Shown one piece after another: positions 43,999-52,072 of a stretch of DNA of 64,000 bases. The DNA comes from Lentzea aerocolonigenes. GTDB taxonomy: Bacteria; Actinomycetota; Actinomycetes; Mycobacteriales; Pseudonocardiaceae. The stretch is taken from contig NZ_JYJG01000029.1 of NCBI RefSeq assembly GCF_000955955.1, positions 1 through 64,000 of the forward strand. Reading direction: 5' to 3'. Position numbers and translations under genes: made by a program. Each line of letters starts with the position of its first letter. Position 1 is the stretch's first letter. The notes beneath the pieces were generated by a model. It did no database searches. It was not told the DNA's origin and saw only the letters and a program-made list of their open reading frames with translations.

Positions 43999-46595
43999 GC
44001 GACGTGACGCATGCGTTCCACTCCCCGCTAACGCTGCTGTACGAATGGCGTGATCGCGGCGACGGTGCGCGCCTGCGCGAGTTCCTCGTCACCGGATACA
44101 CGCTGGACCTGGTGTTCTTCGAGCGGCACTGCGTGTCGGCCGCGCGTGCGTTGGGCGCGCGCATCACCGTGCTCGGTGATGCGGGTCAAAGCACGCACGA
44201 GCCCGTCGACGTACGGCACGCGGGTCGCGCCTACCAGCACGGCCACGTCGTCTGCGCGGGCGCATTCCACCCGAAACTGGCGGTTCTGGTGGGAGACGAG
44301 GATGTCTGGGTCGCGATCGGCTCCGGCAACCCGACGATGTCGGGGTGGGGGCACAACCGCGAACTGTGGCTCGTGGTCCGGTCGACTCGCCAGGCCGGTC
44401 CGGCAGCGCTGCATGACCTCGCCGCGTGGCTGGTCGACCTGCCGGCCGTGGTGGTGATGCCGACGTGGATTGCCGAGACAACCGCCCACGTCGCCGCTTC
44501 GATCACTCCCGCCGAGATCGACCACTCGTTTGCGGACTTGCGGATCTTCGGCAATCTGCGGCAACCGATCCTGGAGCAGCTCACCGAGGCGCCGGTAGAG
44601 GCGCTGGGGCTCACGGCGCCGTTCTTCGACGCTAAGTCGCGAGCAGTGCGAAACCTGATCGCCAGGCTCCTTCCCGGCCGGGTCGACATCGCCGTGCAGC
44701 CAACGCTTTCGCAATACAACGGCAAGTCGTTGACCGACGTTACGTCGACTGTGCCGCACATGGAGTTCTGGCATCTCGGCGAGGAACGTACGAGCCACGG
44801 AAAGCTCGTCGAGTGGACTCTCGACGGCAGCACCACGGCGTTGGTCGGAAGTGCGAACCTCAGCGCCGCGGCTATGCTCAACTCCACCACAGTCGGCGGG
44901 AACTGCGAGCTGGTCGCCTCCTATCCCGTGGCCAACAGCCTGCTGCCCAGGGAAGAGTCGGCCGCACACCATGTGATCCAGGCTCAGAACACCATCCCGA
45001 AGGATGACGGACTGCGGCGCCCGGAATCCCTGGACCTGCTGGGCGCACGTCGCCGCGACGACGTGATCGTGGTCGAGCTGGTTACGAACATCCGCGTGCC
45101 GATTGCCATCGAGACCTCACCCGACGGCACACCAGGCACCTGGATGACCGGCCTGATGTGGACCGCCGACACCGATCTGCGCTCGACGCTCCAGTTCCGG
45201 GTCCCCGAACAGGTCGGTGGGGCCGTCCGCGCGCGGGTTGAGATCGACGGCGAGCCGATCATTTCGCGAGAGGTGTTCCTCACCGACACGGTCCGCTGCC
45301 TCCCCAGGAACGACGACGTGGCGGACCGCCCTCGTCTGGTGCGCGACTACGAGCTGGACGACGTGTTCACCGATGCCACGTTGGCCGCACGGTTCCACGC
45401 CGACTTCCTCCGGCTGCTGAGCGAGGTTCGCGAACATCAAGCTGCGCCTGCAACGCCCTTGCGCATCAGCAATTCCACAGTGGACGCCGTGTCGGCGGAC
45501 GATCGCTGGGGCGCATGGTTGCGGAAGGTGGAAAGCACCCTCGGGCCATCCTTGACCAGTCTGACCTTTCCCGGTGCACTCGCCCTGCCTGGGAGTGGCC
45601 CGAGCGGCTGGTCGGTGAGCGGCGAGATAGACGAGTCGGCGCTCACCGACGACGAGGACGATGAAGTCGCCGAGTGGCTGCCCACCGCTACCACCCGTGT
45701 GCCCATGTCCCCGACGCAACGGCAAAGGTGTCGAACCTGGGCACGGCGCTGGGTCAATGCCATGTCCGCACCCCCACGGCTGTGGCCAGCACTGCGCATG
45801 GCCGTGGCCCGCGTCCACCTGACGATGCTCGCCGCGGGCGTGTGGGGCACCGACGAGAGCTGGCGCGCTGAACTGCGAGATCTGGTGTGTGCCCTCGTCC
45901 CCAGCGACGACGAGGAACGTGAATCGCCTGGCCAGCTGCTCGGCTACCAATCATCGATGATCGCGGTGTGTTTGGGGTTGTTGTTGCAGGACGCCAGCCT
46001 GCACGGCGGCAGCGAACACGACGTGATAGCCAGATCCGCCTGGGACGCCGCAGGAGATTGGGCCGCCTATGCGGAACCGGAACTCGTCGAGGAATACCTC
46101 TACGTGCCCGATCAGCCCTATGCACGGGTGGCGAGCGCGGCCGAGGTGACCGCGGTGATCGATCTAGCCACAGCTGTGATCGACGATCCTGACGCCGCAC
46201 TCCGCGACGCTTTCGAGCGCGAAGGTCTGCCAGCAAGGAAGATTCGTGGTGTCTGGGTTGTCGACGGCGAGTTTCGAAACCCTCGTCGCATCGCGGCGCA
46301 GGTGGCGACCTTGGCGGGTGCCCGGTGTGTGGTACTCGCCCGCAACGCCACCAGAGCCACCGTGGTTGTCCGTCACGGTGCAACCTTGGCGATCACGGAG
46401 TCGGCCGCGCCGCGCTGGCGGGTCTATCAACTACCGACAATGAGTACGCCGCTATCCCTTCTCGGTGGTTCGGAAGGACTTCCCAGCAGCGCAACGCAAT
46501 ACCCGCTCGAGCCGGTGCCGACAAGGGTCCTTGAGCTGGCAGACGACGCTGAGGTCAACTTGGCCGAGCTCATCGCCGCTGTTCGAGCTCGGTGA
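43995..46595 (+). CDS. Double-HKD phospholipase-D-like protein, probable nuclease
   Basis: This 866-aa protein has two HKD half-sites: His92-x-Lys94 with GSGN (109-112), and His268-x-Lys270 with GSAN (285-288). Both are intact, so the N-terminal 300 residues form a complete PLD active site. The remaining ~560 residues have no motif I recognise (acidic patch near 550, helical C-terminus). PLD-fold enzymes act as nucleases in several defence systems. It is coupled to the 504-aa gene and convergent with hsdM, 78 bp away. Confidence 0.83.
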   Translation: MSDVTHAFHSPLTLLYEWRDRGDGARLREFLVTGYTLDLVFFERHCVSAARALGARITVLGDAGQSTHEPVDVRHAGRAYQHGHVVCAGAFHPKLAVLVGDEDVWVAIGSGNPTMSGWGHNRELWLVVRSTRQAGPAALHDLAAWLVDLPAVVVMPTWIAETTAHVAASITPAEIDHSFADLRIFGNLRQPILEQLTEAPVEALGLTAPFFDAKSRAVRNLIARLLPGRVDIAVQPTLSQYNGKSLTDVTSTVPHMEFWHLGEERTSHGKLVEWTLDGSTTALVGSANLSAAAMLNSTTVGGNCELVASYPVANSLLPREESAAHHVIQAQNTIPKDDGLRRPESLDLLGARRRDDVIVVELVTNIRVPIAIETSPDGTPGTWMTGLMWTADTDLRSTLQFRVPEQVGGAVRARVEIDGEPIISREVFLTDTVRCLPRNDDVADRPRLVRDYELDDVFTDATLAARFHADFLRLLSEVREHQAAPATPLRISNSTVDAVSADDRWGAWLRKVESTLGPSLTSLTFPGALALPGSGPSGWSVSGEIDESALTDDEDDEVAEWLPTATTRVPMSPTQRQRCRTWARRWVNAMSAPPRLWPALRMAVARVHLTMLAAGVWGTDESWRAELRDLVCALVPSDDEERESPGQLLGYQSSMIAVCLGLLLQDASLHGGSEHDVIARSAWDAAGDWAAYAEPELVEEYLYVPDQPYARVASAAEVTAVIDLATAVIDDPDAALRDAFEREGLPARKIRGVWVVDGEFRNPRRIAAQVATLAGARCVVLARNATRATVVVRHGATLAITESAAPRWRVYQLPTMSTPLSLLGGSEGLPSSATQYPLEPVPTRVLELADDAEVNLAELIAAVRAR

Positions 46596-46673
46596 TCGAC
46601 GACGTTTGGCACCCAGGTACAGGGCGGTGGCTGCAGGTGAGTGGCCGTTGATCAGATCTGGTGCTCCACAGGC

Positions 46674-48623
46674 CTACCATCGGTTGTGGCTTTCTGGCCA
46701 TGGCACGCCCAAATCTGCCAACTTCTCCCGCAGCTTGGCAGCGGACCTCGCTCGGTCCTCATCGAGTTCCGCGAGCGAGGTGCCGTACTGAGCGACCCAC
46801 GTGCGGTAGATGTTCATCATGTCCTGGCGCTGCTTCGCGGTGAGCCGTTTCGCGCGGTCGTTGAGATCGGCCTGCAGCTTGTCGATGATCGCTAGGCGGC
46901 CGTCGCTGCGAACGATTTCCCTCAGATCGTCGTACCGGGCGGCCCACCAGTCTGCGAAGAGCCCGGAGAGCTGGAACTCGTCCAGGATCCGAAGTGGCGC
47001 CATTGCACGGTGAAACGACCTGATGAGATTGTCGCGAAGCACCGGCAACGTGTGGTCGTTGCCGACGAGTCCGCGTACTTCGTCAGTCAGCCAGAGGTCC
47101 AGCTCGCGCAGGAACGTGTTCTCGCGGTGGCTGGCCTTCTCCAACACCCTGTCGGCGACGGTCGGGAGGCCATGACGGAGGAACTCCATTGTTCCCCACT
47201 CGCCTGGTTGGAAGAGATCCAGGAGGTCGATGCCGAAGGCGTTGAAGCGTCCGCGCTGTGCTTCGATCTCTGCTCGTGGCACCCCGCCCGTGACCAGGGC
47301 TTGCGTGTCGAGTTTTGTCTGAACAGCGGGAGGTTGGCTGATGTACCTGCGGACATTCAGGTTGAAGTTGTTGTCTGCTATCTCGCTGATGGAGACAAAC
47401 CTGGAGAAGTGTGGGATTTCCCGCCGCTCATGAAAGACATCGGTGATCTTCTCCACATGGCGCGGGTCGAGGTGGTTGAGTGAGCGTCCTGTGCTGATTT
47501 CATGTTCCGCATTGATGAAGAAGACTCCGCGTCGTCCGGGCAGAGATCCGGCATTGCCCGTCAGCACGAGTACACAGGCTGGGATGCCCGTTCCGTAGAA
47601 GACGTTGGGGCCGATCCCGATGACGGCTGCCAGCCTGCCGTCAGAGACGATGCCTCGTCGAATCTCCCCCTCAGCACCGGCGCGGAACAACACGCCCTGC
47701 GGGCTTACAACCACGCCGACACCGTCTTGTGTCAACGAGGCGAGCACGTGCTGCACGAACATCAGGTCCGCACGCTTTCCGGTTTCCGGGGTCCAGCCGT
47801 AGCGCATGCGCTCGGGGAAGCGGACGTCTCTGCTTTGGTAGCCCACCGAGAACGGTGGGTTGGCTAGCACGCGGTCGAAGCGTTGCCAACTGCCATCAGC
47901 GGTGAGGTGGAGCGGATTCGTCAGAGTGTCGCCATTGCGGATCGCTGGGCGGAAAGCGTCGTGCAGCAAGAGGTTGAGCTGGGTGGTACGGCATTGCGCG
48001 ATATTCAGGTCCTGAGCGAAGAGCTTGAGTGTTCCGTGCTTGCCGCTGCGTTCGGTTGCGAACTTCTCCGCGCCTGCGAGCATGCCGCCGCTGCCGGCGA
48101 ACGGATCACAGACGGACTGGCCAGGTTTCGGCCGCGCGAGACGGACCATCAGGTCGATCACTGATCGAGGTGTCCGGAACTCCCCACCTTTCTTACCTGC
48201 CGCGTCAGCGGTCTCGTCGAGAAGGGCGTCGAAGGCCGTCGCGACGGTGTCGTGGAACTGGAGTTCTTCCGCGCGGAGTGAGATCCGGCTGAAGTGCCCG
48301 ATGAGATCCATCGTCTGGTGCTCGCTGAGCGAATTCGTGAAGTCGATCTTCCAGAACAGTCGCTCAAGAACTTCATCGTTGGCATCTACCAACGAGGCCA
48401 GCGCCTTGGTCAGCGTTTCGCTGGGTCGGTAGTTGCCCTCCGCGATGGCACTCCAGCGCGCGTGTTCTGGTACGTCGAGCCGACCGGGCTGATCCGATGC
48501 CCACTTGAGGAGCAATATGGCGGACAAGATGTCCAGACGACCGGTTCGCACGTGTGTCAGGCCGATGATCCGGTCGGCGTCGATGAGGTACTTCGTCAAC
48601 TCTGCGGCGGTCAGCGGCTTCAT
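46674..48623 (-). CDS. hsdM: Type I-like N6-adenine DNA methyltransferase
   Basis: This 649-aa HsdM-type enzyme has the SAM motif DPFAGSGG (173-180), the catalytic NPPF (255-258) and KGGEFRTP ahead of them. The N-terminal helical HsdM domain is present. The C-terminal ~200 residues extend beyond the usual HsdM and end in helices with charged repeats. It overlaps the specificity gene by 4 bp. No hsdR is found in the window, so restriction, if any, must be done by another protein or is absent. Confidence 0.9.
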   Translation of the reverse strand: MKPLTAAELTKYLIDADRIIGLTHVRTGRLDILSAILLLKWASDQPGRLDVPEHARWSAIAEGNYRPSETLTKALASLVDANDEVLERLFWKIDFTNSLSEHQTMDLIGHFSRISLRAEELQFHDTVATAFDALLDETADAAGKKGGEFRTPRSVIDLMVRLARPKPGQSVCDPFAGSGGMLAGAEKFATERSGKHGTLKLFAQDLNIAQCRTTQLNLLLHDAFRPAIRNGDTLTNPLHLTADGSWQRFDRVLANPPFSVGYQSRDVRFPERMRYGWTPETGKRADLMFVQHVLASLTQDGVGVVVSPQGVLFRAGAEGEIRRGIVSDGRLAAVIGIGPNVFYGTGIPACVLVLTGNAGSLPGRRGVFFINAEHEISTGRSLNHLDPRHVEKITDVFHERREIPHFSRFVSISEIADNNFNLNVRRYISQPPAVQTKLDTQALVTGGVPRAEIEAQRGRFNAFGIDLLDLFQPGEWGTMEFLRHGLPTVADRVLEKASHRENTFLRELDLWLTDEVRGLVGNDHTLPVLRDNLIRSFHRAMAPLRILDEFQLSGLFADWWAARYDDLREIVRSDGRLAIIDKLQADLNDRAKRLTAKQRQDMMNIYRTWVAQYGTSLAELDEDRARSAAKLREKLADLGVPWPESHNRW

Positions 48624-49231
48624 GTCCTCGTCTCCGTCCCGAGGAAGTCGCTGATGACCGAGGTTCTCAGCAGTTCCAAGCGTTCCAAGGTCCTTCGGTG
48701 TGCTTCGGCGAGCTCATCTATGTTCGCAGCTACCTCTGCCAGTTGTCGTTGACGACTACGTGATGGGAGCGCGACGGGAAGCTCGCCGAGGAGTTCGGAG
48801 TTCAAGGATTGGACCGTGCCAGGAACCGCGCGGCTGAGTAGGAGCTCCTGCACCGGAGGAAACGTGAGGTACAACGTCAGGTACTCGGGTAGAACCCTTT
48901 GGTCGACCGGGCGAAGACGAATGCAGGAGGAGCTGTAGAGCCACATCTCCTGGCTGTGTTCGATGTGGGCGAGCCGCCCGAGCGCGCCTTGCCGTACCAC
49001 AACGATGTCGCCTACGCGCAGGAGGTAACGGCGGAGCTTCTCCGCGTCCGTCCGGGGCAACCTGCGCAGGTTCTGGGGGGTCACTTGGTGGCGATCTGTG
49101 ATGTCCGAGGGAGACACCACCGGGACACCGTCCGGGTGGTCGCCGAGGCGATCGAGCAGAGAACCGGAGGGCCCAGGAGTGATCTCCACCAGGTCGTGGA
49201 GCAGGACCTGGGCCACTTCGGACTCGAACAT
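48620..49231 (-). CDS. hsdS: Half-size HsdS-like specificity protein
   Basis: This 203-aa protein has a single target-recognition domain (about 10-160: VVSPSDITD, LLRVGDIVVVRQGALG, LPEYLTLYL, GTVQSLN) and one coiled-coil conserved region (RQRQLAEVAANIDELAEAH). Normal HsdS has two of each, so this probably dimerises to recognise a palindromic bipartite site. It is upstream of and coupled to hsdM. Confidence 0.82.
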   Translation of the reverse strand: MFESEVAQVLLHDLVEITPGPSGSLLDRLGDHPDGVPVVSPSDITDRHQVTPQNLRRLPRTDAEKLRRYLLRVGDIVVVRQGALGRLAHIEHSQEMWLYSSSCIRLRPVDQRVLPEYLTLYLTFPPVQELLLSRAVPGTVQSLNSELLGELPVALPSRSRQRQLAEVAANIDELAEAHRRTLERLELLRTSVISDFLGTETRT

Positions 49232-49287
49232 GGATCGTCTCCTGTTGGCGAGGGTGCGGGCGTGGCATTGCTACCACGCCCGCTCGT

Positions 49288-49503
49288 TCAGGCCCGGCGG
49301 GGCCGTGCCCGGAGCAAGGCCCGGACTCCTTGGGTCGTCGCCGCGCTGACTGCGGCGATCGCGACCGCTGCTACCGCTTCTGCGCCGTGACCCATCGCGT
49401 ACGCGATGGTCGTGCCGCCTAAGACGATGATCAGCACGATCACGACGACCCGCCACCAGGGCTTCGGCAGGTAATATGGCCAGTTGGGACTGGTGCTCGA
49501 CAC
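49288..49503 (-). CDS. Small membrane protein upstream of hsdS
   Basis: This 71-aa protein has one clear transmembrane helix (WRVVVIVLIIVLGGTTIAYA, about 18-37), a second Ala-rich amphipathic stretch (AAVAIAAVSAATTQG) and a basic C-terminus. It lies 56 bp before hsdS on the same strand. Function is unknown; membrane peptides of this size occur beside defence genes. Confidence 0.6.
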   Translation of the reverse strand: MSSTSPNWPYYLPKPWWRVVVIVLIIVLGGTTIAYAMGHGAEAVAAVAIAAVSAATTQGVRALLRARPRRA

Positions 49504-50175
49504 GAGTTATCACTCCTTCTGTAAGCCTCATTGCCCCGTCCTGGTTGGCGCCTGCGGGGCGATGAGGCACTTACTTATTTGTTTGTTGTGCGTGACTCTA
49601 CCTCAAGGTGGAGTGCGAAGTCGACTCCGCGCAGTGCGAATGTTACTCCGCAACCGCCTTGTGATGGCTAGCGGTGGGGTGTCAAAAGTCGGCCGCATGG
49701 TCTGACCTGCAAGTTAGGCTGCTGTGGGCTGAGCTCCGGGTTCGCCAAGGTGCGACCTTAGCGACCCAGGAACTGCGAATCCTCTCGCAAGTACGCAAGG
49801 GGATCTAGCGCGGTCCTCGACCAGGTCCTGCGGAGCCCGGTTCCCGTGCTCCTTGTGGATCTCCAGGGCCTTGATGCCCGCGGTGAAGCGGACGTCCTCG
49901 TGTCCTTGTCGTCAACGACGTGGCGCAATGTGACGAGCGTCTTGTCGCCGGGAAGCACCCTGATGTGGGCCGCAAGCCGCCGGCAGGCGAAGGAGTCGAT
50001 CACTGGTGGGCAGCTGACGAACGGCAACAGCACTTGATTGGTAGTCAAGTGCGTCTTCCCACCACCACGAGCGGCCGAGGTCAGCCCGGCTGTCTACGTG
50101 CTGATGGTCGACGGTGTACCGCTCCAGGCCGGAGAAACCGCAGGTTTCCGCCTTCTGGTATGGCGCTGGGATGGT
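49504..50175. other. 672-bp region without a convincing gene
   Basis: I see only short open frames with no recognisable domain. The left ~150 bp is AT-richer (TACTTATTTGTTTGTTG) and may hold the promoter of the hsdS/hsdM unit. An inverted repeat lies at 50031-50051. Decayed coding sequence is possible but not demonstrable. Confidence 0.5.
50031..50051. repeat. Inverted repeat CACTTGA-N7-TCAAGTG
   Basis: A perfect 7-bp palindrome with a 7-nt spacer lies 125 bp past the HtrA-like gene stop. A closely related palindrome lies on the other side of that gene at 51234-51252; they share CTTGA...TCAAGTGCG. Confidence 0.55.
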
Positions 50176-51087
50176 TCAGGGACGCAGTTCGGTGGGCACG
50201 GCGAAGACGTCGACCATGGCACCGTGCCGCAGGACGGTCACTGGCAGCGGTACCCCGATCGCCTCGGCGAGCATCTGCCGCTGGATGCCCTGCGCGTCGG
50301 TCACCGCCTGGCGCCCGACGGTCAGCACGAGGTCGCGCGCGTGCAACCCGGCGCGGTCCGCCGGCCCGCCGGCGATCACCTCGACCAGCCGCACTCCGGC
50401 CTTCTGCCCGGTTCGCGCGGCCGTGGGGTCGGGCAGCGGCGCGGGCAAAACCACGATCCCGAGGTATGCGCGGCGCACCCGGCCGTCGGTGCGCAGCGCC
50501 TTGATGATCTGCCGCGTCGTGCTGTTCACCGGCACCGCGAGCCCGACGCCGATGCCGGCGACCGCGGTGTTGATGCCGACGACCTGCCCGGCTGAGTCGG
50601 CCAGCGCGCCGCCGGAGTTGCCGGGGTTGAGCGCGGCGTCGGTCTGGATGACGTCCTCGATCATCCGGACGTTGCGCCCGCGGCCGGTGGGAAAGGCTCG
50701 CCCCAACCCGCTGACGACGCCTGCGGTGACGGACCCGGCGAGCCCGAGTGGGCTGCCGACCGCGACGACGAGCTGCCCGACGACGAGCCGGTCCGCGTCA
50801 CCCAGGTCGGCGGGCGACGGCGCCTCGTCGTGTGCGCGCAGCACCGCGAGGTCCGACAGCGGATCCGTGCCGACGACGGAGAACTCCGTCTCGGCGCCAT
50901 CGGAGAACGTCAGCCTGCCACTGCGGACCGGGCCGATGACGTGCGCGTTGGTCAACAGCAGGTCGTCGGTGAAGACCACGCCCGACCCACCGCCGTTCTG
51001 CGTGCGGACGCTGGCGACGTGTGGCGTCACGGTCCGCGCCACCGAGCTCACGATGCGGGAGTACGCGTCCAATGCGTCTTCGGACAT
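50176..51087 (-). CDS. HtrA/DegP-like trypsin-fold serine protease with PDZ domain
   Basis: This 303-aa protease has the triad His49 (TNAHV), Asp79 (LSDLAVL) and Ser158 (NPGNSGG), followed by one PDZ domain (about 205-300: GVRLVEVIAGGPADRAGL). No signal peptide or membrane anchor is present, so unlike most HtrA it appears cytosolic. It is the last gene before the attachment repeat and so formally island cargo. It has no visible link to the defence modules. Confidence 0.92.
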   Translation of the reverse strand: MSEDALDAYSRIVSSVARTVTPHVASVRTQNGGGSGVVFTDDLLLTNAHVIGPVRSGRLTFSDGAETEFSVVGTDPLSDLAVLRAHDEAPSPADLGDADRLVVGQLVVAVGSPLGLAGSVTAGVVSGLGRAFPTGRGRNVRMIEDVIQTDAALNPGNSGGALADSAGQVVGINTAVAGIGVGLAVPVNSTTRQIIKALRTDGRVRRAYLGIVVLPAPLPDPTAARTGQKAGVRLVEVIAGGPADRAGLHARDLVLTVGRQAVTDAQGIQRQMLAEAIGVPLPVTVLRHGAMVDVFAVPTELRP

Positions 51088-51233
51088 GCATCCAAGTTAC
51101 GCGTACTCCCACGTCAGGAGCCTGTAGTAGCGGCGGGCAGGAGCACTGTGACGGCGTTGCCGGGCGTCCGTGCTCAGCGCTGCTCGGGCTGAAGGAGTCG
51201 ATCTTGGGAGATTGTGAGGACAGATGGCAACGT

Positions 51234-51252
51234 ACTTGACCGTTCGTCAAGT
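51234..51252. repeat. Inverted repeat ACTTGAC-N5-GTCAAGT
   Basis: A perfect 7-bp palindrome lies 147 bp upstream of the HtrA-like gene and 62 bp before attachment copy B. It may be an operator or recombinase arm site; it is related to the palindrome at 50031. Confidence 0.5.
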
Positions 51253-51313
51253 GCGCCGAACTGCGTCCAACGTGCCTGTTTTTGCAAGTCAGCGGCCTGT
51301 GAACGCTGATCTA

Positions 51314-51358
51314 GGGTCAAGGGGTCGCAGGTTCAAATCCTGTCGTCCCGACGGCCAA
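51314..51358 (+). repeat. Attachment site copy B (island 1/island 2 junction)
   Basis: Exact 45-bp copy of 22959-23003. The tRNA 5' half is absent, so this is not a gene. It is the internal junction between two tandem elements. Confidence 0.92.
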
Positions 51359-51785
51359 AGGGGTCTTCGCAGCTCAGGCAGCGCGGAGGCCCTCTTTTGT
51401 GATCTTGCCGAGTTCTGCCGGGTCGAGCACGTCGCTCATCGACCCCTTTACTCTGGTAGTTGCGCCGTACTGTTCGCACGGGCTCAGTCTGCACAACCTG
51501 GCGTCGTTCGGTCTGAGAAGTGCACCCCGGCCCCTTGACCGGCTCTGCGGCAGGAGTCAAGAGGTCTATCCCGGCCAGCGTCGTGGGCGCGAATTTCAAG
51601 CTAGATCTGCCCGGCGCGCGGCGGCTGGCGCCTCGGTCAGGCGGCCGCCGCGATAGCCCCATGTGCGTTCTTCGTGCACATTCAGTACCGCGCTCACACG
51701 TCGTTCAGTGACCAGCTTGCGCTGCGCACCAGGGCCGACGATTCGCGCATGTGTGGTCCCCAACTCGCTGTTCGGAGGGCTGCTA
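51359..51785. other. Gene-free stretch after attachment copy B
   Basis: No supported gene lies in these 427 bp. An imperfect hairpin (about 51357-51400) ending in CCCTCTTTT may be a terminator. The rest has short frames without domains. Confidence 0.45.
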
Positions 51786-52040
51786 CTACGACGGTTCGCC
51801 TCGCCAGGCGGCTGCCAGTGCCGTGAGCCAGATCTGGCGTGCATCCCAGGTGCAGTCCGCGTCAACCTCCGCGGCAAGTGTGTGCGGGACCTCGGTCCCG
51901 GATGATCGTATGTGGCTGAACCGGTGGTCGAAGTAGTGTTCCAGCCAGAGCCGATTGGCTGGAGCAACATCGTCCACCCTCCAGCTCCAGCGGCGGCCAC
52001 TTTTCGGATAGTCGTCCTCGTAGCTGATGACTCTCGCCAC
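51786..52040 (-). CDS. Small hypothetical protein at the end of the DISARM-related operon
   Basis: This 84-aa protein has a GTG start and is Trp/Asp-rich (RWSWRVDDV, RLWLEHYFDHRFSH). It lies 33 bp after the DUF499-type gene on the same strand. No family is recognised and the RBS is poor. It could be an operon accessory or chance; the compositional bias and absence of rare codons make it plausible. Confidence 0.4.
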   Translation of the reverse strand: MARVISYEDDYPKSGRRWSWRVDDVAPANRLWLEHYFDHRFSHIRSSGTEVPHTLAAEVDADCTWDARQIWLTALAAAWRGEPS

Positions 52041-52072
52041 ATCTGCGCCAGCGATGTGTGGTGCTGACAGCC

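Noticed and set aside
46674..49231. Complete type I restriction-modification system
   Set aside because: No hsdR-like helicase-nuclease is adjacent; the SNF2 and UvrD helicases in the window belong to other operons.
49758..50048. 96-aa minus-strand frame in the 49.5-50.2 kb gap
   Set aside because: No domain, no good RBS and Arg/Ser/Thr-biased tail; could be decayed coding sequence but cannot be supported.
51314..51358. Possible second tRNA gene at attachment copy B
   Set aside because: Only the T-arm and 3' acceptor half are present; no D-arm, anticodon stem or 5' acceptor strand precedes it.
23078..51358. Self-transmissible integrative conjugative element
   Set aside because: No FtsK/Tra translocase, relaxase, replication initiator or excisionase was found in either island.
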